From contig JBEKLJ010000067.1 in assembly GCA_050010255.1 (NCBI GenBank), positions 1 through 15,383 on the forward strand: 15,383 nt of DNA. The letters run 5' to 3'. The translations under genes and the position numbers were made by a program. This DNA is from JBEKLJ01 sp050010255 (GTDB lineage Bacteria > Acidobacteriota > Terriglobia > Bryobacterales > Bryobacteraceae). The notes beneath the pieces were generated by a model. That model was not told the origin of the DNA and searched no databases. It saw only the letters and a program-made list of their open reading frames with translations. Shown here in pieces: positions 1-5,902 of the stretch. Numbering within the stretch: the first letter of the stretch is position 1; every line of letters begins with the position of its first letter.

Positions 1-588
1 GCCCTCGACCAAAGTGTAAGGGCACGGCGCGTAGTTGAGCGACAGATAATAGCCGAGCCCGGTCCGGTCGATGCGGCGGTCAATTTCGGGGTGCCCCAGG
101 ATGGCTTTCAGCTCGGAGCCGAAGTAGAGGTCTTCGCCGCGCCGCAAGAAGTAAAGCGGCTTGATGCCCATGCGGTCGCGGGCCAGGACCAGCCGGCGCT
201 CGGACCCACGCCACAGCGCGATGGCGAACATCCCTCGCAGCCGAGGGAGGCAGTCGAGATCCCACTCCAGGAAGGCCCGTAGCACAACCTCGGTGTCGCA
301 GTGCGACCGGAACCGGTGGCCCCGGCGCTCCAGCTCCCGGCGTAGCTCGACGTGGTTGTAGATTTCGCCGTTGAAGGCGACGACGGTGTCGCCATCGTCG
401 CTGACGATGGGCTGATCGCCGCCTGCCAGATCGATGATCTTCAGCCGGACGGCGCCCAGCGAAACGACGCCGGTCTCGAAGACCCCCGCCTGATCGGGGC
501 CGCGATGGCGCAGGGAAGCCGTCAGCCCGCGGATGCGCTCCGCCTCCGCGGCGTGGCGCCTATGCGTGAAGCCCACGATACCGCACAC
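1..588 (-). CDS. asnB: Asparagine synthetase (glutamine-hydrolysing), N-terminal part, cut by window edge
   Basis: Glutamine-dependent amidotransferase that would make asparagine from aspartate, ATP and glutamine in the cytoplasm. The 196 visible codons cover the class II (Ntn) glutaminase domain. The GTG start at 588 is followed directly by Cys2, the expected catalytic nucleophile (MCGIVGF). Further family motifs are RHRGPD (27-32), GAVRLKIIDL (about 45-54), FNGEIYN (72-78), CDTE (97-100), RGMFAIALW and LARDRMGIKPLYF. The ATP-pyrophosphatase synthetase domain lies left of base 1. No strong Shine-Dalgarno precedes the GTG; the start is fixed by the need for Cys2. Acidobacterial AsnB-like proteins also occur in glycan loci, where they amidate other substrates, and the FkbM gene nearby leaves that possible. 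The family call is very secure; the substrate is less so. Confidence 0.95.
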   Translation of the reverse strand, partial: MCGIVGFTHRRHAAEAERIRGLTASLRHRGPDQAGVFETGVVSLGAVRLKIIDLAGGDQPIVSDDGDTVVAFNGEIYNHVELRRELERRGHRFRSHCDTEVVLRAFLEWDLDCLPRLRGMFAIALWRGSERRLVLARDRMGIKPLYFLRRGEDLYFGSELKAILGHPEIDRRIDRTGLGYYLSLNYAPCPYTLVEG

Positions 589-602
589 CGTCGCTCACCC
601 AA

Positions 603-679
603 CCGCTCGCCTTCCGAGCGGCCCCAACCCTTCGGCCTCGCTGCCGAGGCTCTCAGTTCAGATTGTGGCGACTATAGCA
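603..679 (-). promoter_or_regulatory. Extended -10 promoter and two-hairpin leader of asnB
   Basis: On the minus strand TGCTATAGT (679-671) is an extended -10 element; no good -35 is visible. A transcript starting near 665 would have a leader of about 75 nt. It holds two perfect short inverted repeats: GCCTCG/CGAGGC (635-650) and CCGCTCG/CGAGCGG (603-621). The second ends 15 nt before the GTG start, and its loop reads GAAGG on the mRNA, a Shine-Dalgarno-like sequence. The motif and hairpins are seen directly; promoter function and any regulatory role are inference. Confidence 0.45.
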
Positions 680-694
680 CACTCAAGGCCGGAA

Positions 695-711
695 CCACCA
701 GAAAGTGGTGG
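695..711 (-). terminator. Hairpin downstream of the TIGR02206 gene
   Basis: CCACCA/TGGTGG arms with a 5-nt loop, 23 nt beyond the stop of the membrane-protein gene. No T-run follows on the minus strand, so it may only be an mRNA-end stabiliser. It lies just upstream of the asnB -10. Confidence 0.25.
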
Positions 712-734
712 CCAGGCGACCGTGTCCCGCCGAT

Positions 735-1433
735 TCAGTTGCCGCAGGACCGGCGCGCCGGGCCGCGCGCGCGGAACGGAAGCCAGAGCAGCATGAAGAG
801 AGCCAGGGTAAGCACCTCGCCGACAAGCAGATAGACGGGCCAAGGCCCCAGGTAATCCAGAAGGGACCTGCTAGCCGGCTTCAGGCAGAGGTACAGGTAG
901 TTGGTCTGGAACACCCAGTTGAAGACTCCCACGGCGGCCGCGTAGGCGTTCAGGAGCGCAAAAGCCCTGCGGACCGCCCCCGGCCGCGGCCTCTCCAGTT
1001 TGGCCCAGACGAGGAACAGGACGGTGACCAGGACGCCTCCGTGCGCCAGGAAGAAGTAAATCGAGGGGTAGGATGGCAGCGGCGTCCAGAGATCCGGAGT
1101 CAGAACCGCCGCGCCGCTCCCCGCCAGGCCCCAGAAGTAGACCAGCTCGAAGCTCCATGCCCTGCTCCACAGCGCTGCAATTACGGCCAGCCAGACCGTC
1201 ACGTCGCACAGTTGCAGCGGAAGGCCGGCGGGAAAACGCAGCCCCTCGTGCCCGTAGCGGTAGGCGTACCAGACCAGCTCGTTCAAGAGCAGAAACACAC
1301 CCAGGCAGACGCGCATGCGGGGCGCGGCCCGCGGGCGTCTCCGTGCCCGCCATGCGAGCAACCCCGCGGCAGCCGGGATCGCGCCCAGAATCCCCAGGTG
1401 AGCAGCGCCGAAGAGATGCAGGTTCGTGGTCAT
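735..1433 (-). CDS. TIGR02206 (YwaF/TMEM164-like) integral membrane protein
   Basis: A 232-aa protein of several hydrophobic helices (roughly 8-28, 42-60, 75-90, 95-112, 122-144, 158-176, 196-220) with a basic C-terminus. It matches the TIGR02206 conserved membrane family: LPLQLCD (71-77), AAVLTPDLW (108-116), IYFFLAHGG (125-133) and NWVFQTNYLYL (172-182). The bacterial family is related to vertebrate TMEM164, for which an acyltransferase role using a conserved Cys and His has been reported. Cys76 and His131 here are the candidates for that pair, but enzymatic function in bacteria is inference. No Shine-Dalgarno precedes the ATG. It begins 82 nt after the FkbM gene on the same strand, so the two may be co-transcribed. 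The family call is strong; the biochemical role is unknown. Confidence 0.85.
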   Translation of the reverse strand: MTTNLHLFGAAHLGILGAIPAAAGLLAWRARRRPRAAPRMRVCLGVFLLLNELVWYAYRYGHEGLRFPAGLPLQLCDVTVWLAVIAALWSRAWSFELVYFWGLAGSGAAVLTPDLWTPLPSYPSIYFFLAHGGVLVTVLFLVWAKLERPRPGAVRRAFALLNAYAAAVGVFNWVFQTNYLYLCLKPASRSLLDYLGPWPVYLLVGEVLTLALFMLLWLPFRARGPARRSCGN

Positions 1434-1515
1434 CCGGCGGGACCAAGGTATTCCTGCCTTCGATTATCGCCGGTTCGGCTGGGGCGGCCACTCCGGCGGC
1501 TGCCCGAGCCAGAAC

Positions 1516-2424
1516 TCAGTAGAAGTACAGGACGTCGGGCCGGATGTAGGTCTCCACGTCGGCGCACGGCCCGCACTGCATCGTGTAACCGGGCCAGGCC
1601 TGCCGCACCAGCTCGGGCAGCTCCCGGGGGTGTCCGGGACGGTGATAGGAGGAGAGCGCCAGGCGCGGGTGCCAGCTTCCGAGCGTCTGGCGTGCGCCGC
1701 GGAGCGCGTTCGGCTCGGCGCCCTCGATGTCCATCTTGATAAAATCCACGCGCTCCAGCCTCAGCTCCGCGACCAGCTTGTCGATGGTGGTGAGCGGGAC
1801 GCGCGGCCCCGGCCGGGAGTGCTCAGGATGCATCACGACGCTGTCCGCCATGGAGTTCTCCGGAACGACGTTCAGGGTGAGCCACTCGTCCCGGTCCCAG
1901 ACGCCTTTCGGGTAGACGATGACGCGCCCGGCGCGGATCTCGTCCGGGAAGTTTCGCCGCAGGCACTCGAGGTTGTCGGGAGCGAGCTCGATGGCGACGA
2001 CCGTCCGGGCGCCTGCCCGAAGGGCCTTGCGCGTGAAGACTCCGACGTTGGCGCCGCAATCCAGGACGACGTCGCCGGCGCGGACCGCGCGTGCCCCGGC
2101 GCCGTAGATGTTTCTCTCCTGCTCGGCCAGGTCCCAGGCGAGCGACCACTGGCTGCCCGTGACCAGCCAGTAGGGCCCGTCCGGCGTATTCCAGCGCTCG
2201 AGGCCGGCGGGGTCCTTCTCCATAAGACGCATGGCCGCGGCGATGCGGTCCTTGTTGGCGTTCTGAATCCGGGAGTTGTGCGCGGCCCGCACGGCCTCCC
2301 AGAAGGGGCAGACGGAAGCCCGGCCCGCCAGCGCCAGCCGCGCCAGGCGGATCTCAGCCCGCTGCCAGTACGCCGCCGCTCCCAGGACCAGGAGCACGGC
2401 CAGGATTCCTGCGGTGCGTTTCAT
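1516..2424 (-). CDS. FkbM-family SAM-dependent methyltransferase with N-terminal membrane anchor
   Basis: A 302-aa protein. Residues 5-20 form a hydrophobic segment (signal anchor or uncleaved signal), then an alpha-helical stretch of about 90 residues, then the methyltransferase fold. SAM motif I is VVLDCGANVGVF (119-130). The acidic residue ending strand 2 is E146 (VVAIELAPDN). The FkbM signature DFIKMDIEGAE is at 227-237, and PLTTIDKL at 210-217 is also typical. FkbM enzymes O-methylate sugars, polyketides or other small molecules; the substrate cannot be read here. The anchor suggests work at the membrane, perhaps on lipid-linked glycans, which is inference. The ATG is supported by the anchor that follows it and an extended -10 only 13 nt upstream; there is no good Shine-Dalgarno, and the mRNA may be almost leaderless. 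Confidence 0.9.
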   Translation of the reverse strand: MKRTAGILAVLLVLGAAAYWQRAEIRLARLALAGRASVCPFWEAVRAAHNSRIQNANKDRIAAAMRLMEKDPAGLERWNTPDGPYWLVTGSQWSLAWDLAEQERNIYGAGARAVRAGDVVLDCGANVGVFTRKALRAGARTVVAIELAPDNLECLRRNFPDEIRAGRVIVYPKGVWDRDEWLTLNVVPENSMADSVVMHPEHSRPGPRVPLTTIDKLVAELRLERVDFIKMDIEGAEPNALRGARQTLGSWHPRLALSSYHRPGHPRELPELVRQAWPGYTMQCGPCADVETYIRPDVLYFY

Positions 2425-2437
2425 CCGTGAGATCTCT

Positions 2438-2446
2438 AATATAGCA
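2438..2446 (-). promoter_or_regulatory. Extended -10 element of the FkbM gene
   Basis: The minus strand reads TGCTATATT (2446-2438). The expected transcription start, about 7 nt downstream, lies near 2431, only about 7 nt before the ATG, leaving no room for a Shine-Dalgarno. The motif is seen; a near-leaderless transcript is inferred. Confidence 0.4.
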
Positions 2447-2524
2447 CGCAGCGCGCGGCTGCCGCCCAGCTAGGGATCGCCGCCCGCGGATTCAACTGGG
2501 CCACGCTGAGCCGCGCGGCAAGCA

Positions 2525-2545
2525 GGGCAGGCCGCTGACCTGCCC
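2525..2545 (-). terminator. Hairpin downstream of rpsU
   Basis: Perfect 7-bp arms GGGCAGG/CCTGCCC with a 7-nt loop, starting 9 nt past the rpsU stop. Only a weak T-containing stretch follows, so this is a terminator of the U-poor kind or a 3'-end stabilising hairpin. Confidence 0.45.
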
Positions 2546-2554
2546 CACGGGAGG

Positions 2555-2752
2555 CTATTCGTACATCTTGGCTTGCTTCTTGCGGTTGCGCTTGCGGGCG
2601 AGGGCCTGCTTGGTGCGCTTCTTCTCGCCAGGCTTCAGGTAGTAGGAGTGACGCTTGATCTCCTTGATGATGTCCTCCTGCTGGACCTTGCGTTTGAAGC
2701 GGCGGAGCGCGCTCTCGACGGTCTCACCGCCCTGGATAGTTACTTCCGCCAA
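2555..2752 (-). CDS. rpsU: 30S ribosomal protein bS21
   Basis: A 65-aa basic protein with the full bS21 pattern: GGETVESALRRFKRKVQQ (8-25), IIKEIKRHSYYLKPGEK (28-44), and a Lys/Arg-rich tail ending KQAKMYE. It binds the small subunit near the 3' end of 16S rRNA and supports initiation. The start codon is TTG (2752-2750); no other in-frame start fits. It is preceded by AGGAGGTGA (2768-2760), a perfect 9-nt match to the anti-Shine-Dalgarno, with 10 nt between AGGAGG and TTG. The leader from the extended -10 at 2815-2823 would be about 55 nt. The combination of a weak start codon and the maximal Shine-Dalgarno in the window suggests feedback control by bS21 level, as known for Bacteroidota rpsU; here that is inference. 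Confidence 0.97.
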   Translation of the reverse strand: MAEVTIQGGETVESALRRFKRKVQQEDIIKEIKRHSYYLKPGEKKRTKQALARKRNRKKQAKMYE

Positions 2753-2814
2753 ACTCGATTCACCTCCTCACTTCCGAAACTCCACCCCGGGACACGGGCG
2801 TGGATGCGTTCTTC

Positions 2815-2823
2815 ATCATAGCA
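2815..2823 (-). promoter_or_regulatory. Extended -10 promoter of rpsU
   Basis: The minus strand reads TGCTATGAT (2823-2815). A possible -35 (TTGGGG) lies 15 nt upstream, slightly short. The predicted start near 2808 leaves a 55-nt leader ending in the strong Shine-Dalgarno. Confidence 0.5.
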
Positions 2824-2856
2824 TCGACGCTCCACCCCCAATCCGCCCGCAATCTG

Positions 2857-3060
2857 CACGGAACGCTTCCGTGGTCCATCCGTAAGCCGGCGCGGGGGTT
2901 GTCGTAGCGCACGCTCTTGAGCGTCCCGCGCCGGCACTCGTGCCGACGCCCGGCGGAACGCTTCCCGGGCGTGCCCCCGCACCAGCCCGGGTCGGCGCGC
3001 CGGAACTGGCAGGATAACCTCCGGGTTGGCCGCAACCACTCCCGATGCGAGCAAGTCGGG
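2857..3060. repeat. REP-like cluster of inverted repeats
   Basis: Several perfect dyads lie within 204 bp: CACGGAA/TTCCGTG with a 3-nt loop (2857-2873); an 11-bp stem GCCGGCGCGGG/CCCGCGCCGGC (2886-2896 with 2925-2935) enclosing ACGCTC-TT-GAGCGT (2911-2924); CGGCAC-TC-GTGCCG (2932-2945); ACGCCCGG/CCGGGCGT (2946-2953 with 2965-2972); GGTTG/CAACC (3024-3037); and CCCGA/TCGGG (3041-3060). The core GGAACGCTTCC appears in two of them (2860-2870 and 2955-2965). The structure resembles dispersed extragenic palindromic elements. Whether it is repeated elsewhere in the genome cannot be seen here. Confidence 0.55.
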
Positions 3061-3186
3061 CCCGCAGCGCTGCCGACGCAGTTTCCGGTATCGCGGTCTT
3101 TCCCCCGCGTCCGGCACTTGCGACGAGGGACAAGAGTCTTCGTGACCTCAGCCTCGGTTCGAGAGCAACCTCTGCGCTCCAGGTCT

Positions 3187-3213
3187 GTGCTACGATTGTG
3201 TGATTCGTGCTAC
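3187..3213 (+). promoter_or_regulatory. Extended -10 and GTGCTAC direct repeat before the TonB receptor
   Basis: TGCTACGAT (3188-3196) is an extended -10 motif without a clear -35. GTGCTAC occurs twice, at 3187-3193 and 3207-3213, exactly 20 bp apart (about two helical turns), so a regulator site is possible. A GAGG Shine-Dalgarno follows at 3224-3227. Confidence 0.4.
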
Positions 3214-3236
3214 ACCGCGGATTGAGGCCCGCTGAA

Positions 3237-5516
3237 ATGAAGAACCCGTGTTTGGCTGTGGCAGGACTGCTGGCTGCCGCCCTGTGCGCATTTGCCGATG
3301 GCAGCCTTTCTGGAAGAGTGCTGGATCCTCAGGGTAATGTCGTCCCGGGGGCTCCGGTTCGGCTTGAGACCAGCACGGGTTACCGTTTGAGCGCGAAGTC
3401 GGACAGCGAGGGCCGCTATAGGTTCGGTTCGGTCCCGAACGGCAGCTACCAGCTCAAAGCTGATGCGCCTGGGTTCGCCGGCGTCACACAGTCGATCGTG
3501 CTGGCCGGCGGGAATACCATTCAGGATGTCACCCTATCGCAACTTGCGGCCCAGCATCAGAGCATTGTCATCTCCGGCAAGACCGTCGAACCCGAGGTAG
3601 ACCTCCGCAACGAGGAGGTTTTCAACCGGACCCTGTTTACCCGGGACGACCAGGTCTTTCAGCAGCTTGATGCCGGAATCGACGCGGGCCAGCACGAAGG
3701 CGGCGGCAAGTCGCTGGAGATCCGGCGTTTCGGTTTCAATCTCGACCACGGCGGCGTGAATGGCGGTCTCAAGGTGCTGGTGGACGACGTGCAGCAGAAC
3801 CAGGGCACGCAGGGCCACGGCCAGGGCTACCTTGGAGCGCTCAAGGCACTCAGCCCGGAGTTGATCGAGGACGTCACGATCACCAACGGCCCGTTCAGCG
3901 CCGAATATGGCGACTTCAGTGGACTTGGTGTGGTCCACATTCGCCAGCGCGAGTCCCTGCCGGACCAGCTCACACTGCGGCTGCAGGGCGGCAACTTCGA
4001 TACCGGTCGCGGTTTCATCGCTTACAGCCCGGATGTAGAACGCGTGGACGCCTATCTCGCTTACGAGGGTTCCTACACCGACGGGCCATTTCAAAATCCA
4101 CTTCGCTACCGGCGCGACAATGTTAACGGCAACTACACCAGGAGCCTGGGCGAGGGCGAAAAGCTTGGCTTCCGGTTCTTGTTTGGACGCAATGATTTCT
4201 ACTCCTCGGGGCAGATCCCGCTGGACCTGGTGAGCCAGGGCCTGCTGTACCGGTTCGGCTACGTCGATCCCAGCGACGGCGGTCGCGTGAGGCTCGGCAC
4301 GGCATCCGTCTATTTCAGCAAGGTTCGCGGGAATGGCGACACCTTCAAGGCCGACGGCTTTCTTTCGCGCTCGCTGTTCGACCTATACTCCAATTTCACT
4401 TTCTATCTGAACGATCCCGTGCACGGCGACGCGTTCCAGCAGCATGATTCCCGCCTGCAGGAAGGCTTGAACGCGCAATACACGCACCCCCAGCACGTGG
4501 GTTCGATTGCGGCAGTGTTCGTGGCCGGCGCCAACTTCCATGACAACCAGATCGACGTGGGGCTGTACCCGCGCGAGGGACGTGCGCCCACGGGCGTCTC
4601 CACCCGTGCCAACGCGCATGTCACAAGTGGCGCTGGCTATGCCCAGGAAAGCGTCAGCCTGCTGGGCGGCCGGCTGTTGCTCGGCGCTGGCATCCGGTAC
4701 GACGAGTTCCGATTTGATGTAGCGGACCGGGTGCATCCAGACCAGAGTGGGATCCAGGCAGCCGGGCGCTGGCAGGGGAAAGGCAATCTTGCGTTCACCC
4801 CATCGCACGTCGTGCCACTAACGTTTCATTTGAACTATGGCCGGGGCATCAACAGCGCCGACGCCCGCGGCGTGGTCCAGATGCCGAACCAACCCCGGCT
4901 GGCCACGACAGACTTCTATCAGCTCGGCACGTCCTCGAATTTTGGACGGTTCTCGATCGCGACCGACGTCTTCCTCATTGACCATTCGAATGAGCAGGTT
5001 TACATTCCAGACGACGGCAGCTTTGAGTTCAAGGGTCGCAGCAGGGCGTACGGATACGAGGCAAAGGCTTCGATGTCCATCAGCCGCCAGGTCTCACTCA
5101 GTGGGGGTCTAACGAAGATCGGCAATGCCTTCTTCAGAGGCGGCGATCACCGCGTGTACGTGGATAGCGCGCCACATTTCGTCGCAAACGCAGCGTTGAC
5201 GGTCGCAGTGTGGCAAGGATGGAGCGGCTCCCTGCGGATGCGCGCGATTAACCACTATCGGCTCGATGGTGAAGATCCGTCGATTGTCGCTTCGGGCCAC
5301 ACGGTCTTCGACTTGGGGCTGGCTCGGCAGCTCCGACGCGGCGTTGAACTGAACCTCAGTCTCGACAATCTCACCAACCGCGACTACTACGAAACCCAGA
5401 ACTACTTTGATTCGCGGGTTGCCCCCGCTGCGCCCATCGTCGGGCGCATTCACGGAACGCCAGGCTATCCGCTGACTGTGGTGGCCGGGCTGACATTCCG
5501 GGTGGGCGGCAAGTAG
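3237..5516 (+). CDS. TonB-dependent outer-membrane receptor with carboxypeptidase-regulatory-like N-domain
   Basis: A 759-aa outer-membrane transporter. ATG 3237 is chosen because GAGG lies 9 nt upstream and a signal peptide (about 1-20) follows directly. Residues 22-102 form an Ig-like carboxypeptidase-regulatory domain (SGRVLDPQGNVVPGAPV, SEGRYRFGSVPNGSYQL). The plug spans about 115-240, including IEDVTITNGPFSAEYGDFSG (210-229). The rest is beta-barrel with alternating aromatic/polar strands, such as NLSLDNLTNRDYYETQNYFDSR near the end, typical of ferric-siderophore or cobalamin-type barrels. The length is that of a normal TonB receptor and shorter than the roughly 1000-aa OAR-type proteins common in Acidobacteria. 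No TonB, ExbBD or substrate gene is adjacent, so the ligand is unknown. It stands alone on its strand with long spacers on both sides. Confidence 0.93.
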   Translation: MKNPCLAVAGLLAAALCAFADGSLSGRVLDPQGNVVPGAPVRLETSTGYRLSAKSDSEGRYRFGSVPNGSYQLKADAPGFAGVTQSIVLAGGNTIQDVTLSQLAAQHQSIVISGKTVEPEVDLRNEEVFNRTLFTRDDQVFQQLDAGIDAGQHEGGGKSLEIRRFGFNLDHGGVNGGLKVLVDDVQQNQGTQGHGQGYLGALKALSPELIEDVTITNGPFSAEYGDFSGLGVVHIRQRESLPDQLTLRLQGGNFDTGRGFIAYSPDVERVDAYLAYEGSYTDGPFQNPLRYRRDNVNGNYTRSLGEGEKLGFRFLFGRNDFYSSGQIPLDLVSQGLLYRFGYVDPSDGGRVRLGTASVYFSKVRGNGDTFKADGFLSRSLFDLYSNFTFYLNDPVHGDAFQQHDSRLQEGLNAQYTHPQHVGSIAAVFVAGANFHDNQIDVGLYPREGRAPTGVSTRANAHVTSGAGYAQESVSLLGGRLLLGAGIRYDEFRFDVADRVHPDQSGIQAAGRWQGKGNLAFTPSHVVPLTFHLNYGRGINSADARGVVQMPNQPRLATTDFYQLGTSSNFGRFSIATDVFLIDHSNEQVYIPDDGSFEFKGRSRAYGYEAKASMSISRQVSLSGGLTKIGNAFFRGGDHRVYVDSAPHFVANAALTVAVWQGWSGSLRMRAINHYRLDGEDPSIVASGHTVFDLGLARQLRRGVELNLSLDNLTNRDYYETQNYFDSRVAPAAPIVGRIHGTPGYPLTVVAGLTFRVGGK

Positions 5517-5520
5517 AAAA

Positions 5521-5558
5521 GCCTGATGCATTGAGCCGATCGTGTGCCGAGATCAGGC
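5521..5558 (+). terminator. Inverted repeat after the TonB receptor
   Basis: Arms GCCTGAT (5521-5527) and ATCAGGC (5552-5558) are perfect, 7 bp, with a 24-nt loop, and begin 5 nt after the stop codon. There is no T-run, so termination by this element is doubtful, but its position fits a 3'-end structure. Confidence 0.3.
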
Positions 5559-5692
5559 CAGAACATCGTAGGCCCAACCGGTGCGCCAGATGCCGGCGGG
5601 GGCAGCGGGACGGGCGGTCAAGCGCCTCGGCCGGCAATAAACGCCCGGCGGTCTTCTCAGCGTCCCCTGCATCCGCACGGCGCTTGGGTGGG

Positions 5693-5717
5693 ATCAGCGG
5701 CTGCGGCAGCCGCTGAT
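5693..5717. repeat. Perfect 12-bp inverted repeat
   Basis: Arms ATCAGCGGCTGC (5693-5704) and GCAGCCGCTGAT (5706-5717) with one central base. It could be a large operator or an RNA hairpin; no T-run follows. It lies about 160 bp upstream of the SpoIIE -10 and about 180 bp after the receptor stop. Confidence 0.7.
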
Positions 5718-5799
5718 GACATGGGCTGGATGGGCCGGACCACGAATAAACGGATGCCAGTCTACCGGGATCTAGCGAGTTTGGCCTCTGGTCGGCGGG

Positions 5800-5820
5800 G
5801 TCCACTTCCCGGAAGGGGAC
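5800..5820. promoter_or_regulatory. 21-bp dyad, operator-like, upstream of the SpoIIE phosphatase
   Basis: GTCC-A-CTTCC-C-GGAAG-G-GGAC is symmetric except for one pair (5804/5816). It sits about 55-75 bp before the -10, a position typical of an activator or repressor site. Protein binding is inference. Confidence 0.4.
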
Positions 5821-5875
5821 TTCGGGCGGAACTGGTGGACTCGAGCAATCGAGGTTCAGCGACTATTCTCCGATG

Positions 5876-5881
5876 TAGAAT
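5876..5881 (+). promoter_or_regulatory. Likely -10 of the SpoIIE phosphatase
   Basis: TAGAAT, preceded by TG, lies 7 nt before the AAGGAGG Shine-Dalgarno (5888-5894). The -35 is poor (GGTTCA at 5853-5858, 17-nt spacer), which would fit a promoter needing an activator. Confidence 0.35.
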
Positions 5882-5902
5882 ACAAGCAAGGAGGCCACAG
5901 AC

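Larger units (their letters stand above)
2753..3236. other. 484-bp intergenic region between rpsU and the TonB receptor
   Basis: Divergent spacer. From the left it holds the rpsU leader and promoter (to about 2843), a dense array of inverted repeats (2857-3060, listed separately), about 125 bp without recognisable structure, and the receptor promoter and leader (3187-3236). Open frames crossing it on both strands look like Arg/Pro/Ala-rich GC artefacts with no family motif, so I call no gene here. Confidence 0.6.
5517..5902. other. 386-bp intergenic region upstream of the SpoIIE phosphatase
   Basis: No convincing gene. It contains the inverted repeat at 5521-5558, a perfect 12-bp dyad (5693-5717), a 21-bp near-perfect dyad (5800-5820), CTCGA-gcaa-TCGAG (5840-5853), a -10-like TAGAAT (5876-5881) and the AAGGAGG Shine-Dalgarno of the next gene. 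The open frames over it lack family motifs. Confidence 0.6.

Noticed and set aside
705..1739. 344-codon open frame on the plus strand opposite the TIGR02206 gene
   Set aside because: The sequence is Pro/Arg-rich with no membrane or enzyme motif; the minus strand carries a clear membrane protein.
2555..3133. Minus-strand frames over the rpsU leader and palindrome cluster
   Set aside because: They are made of GC-rich palindromic DNA, lack start signals and overlap the rpsU promoter.
3534..4094. 186-codon minus-strand frame inside the TonB receptor
   Set aside because: It lies opposite the plug domain, has no Shine-Dalgarno or motif, and the receptor is certain.
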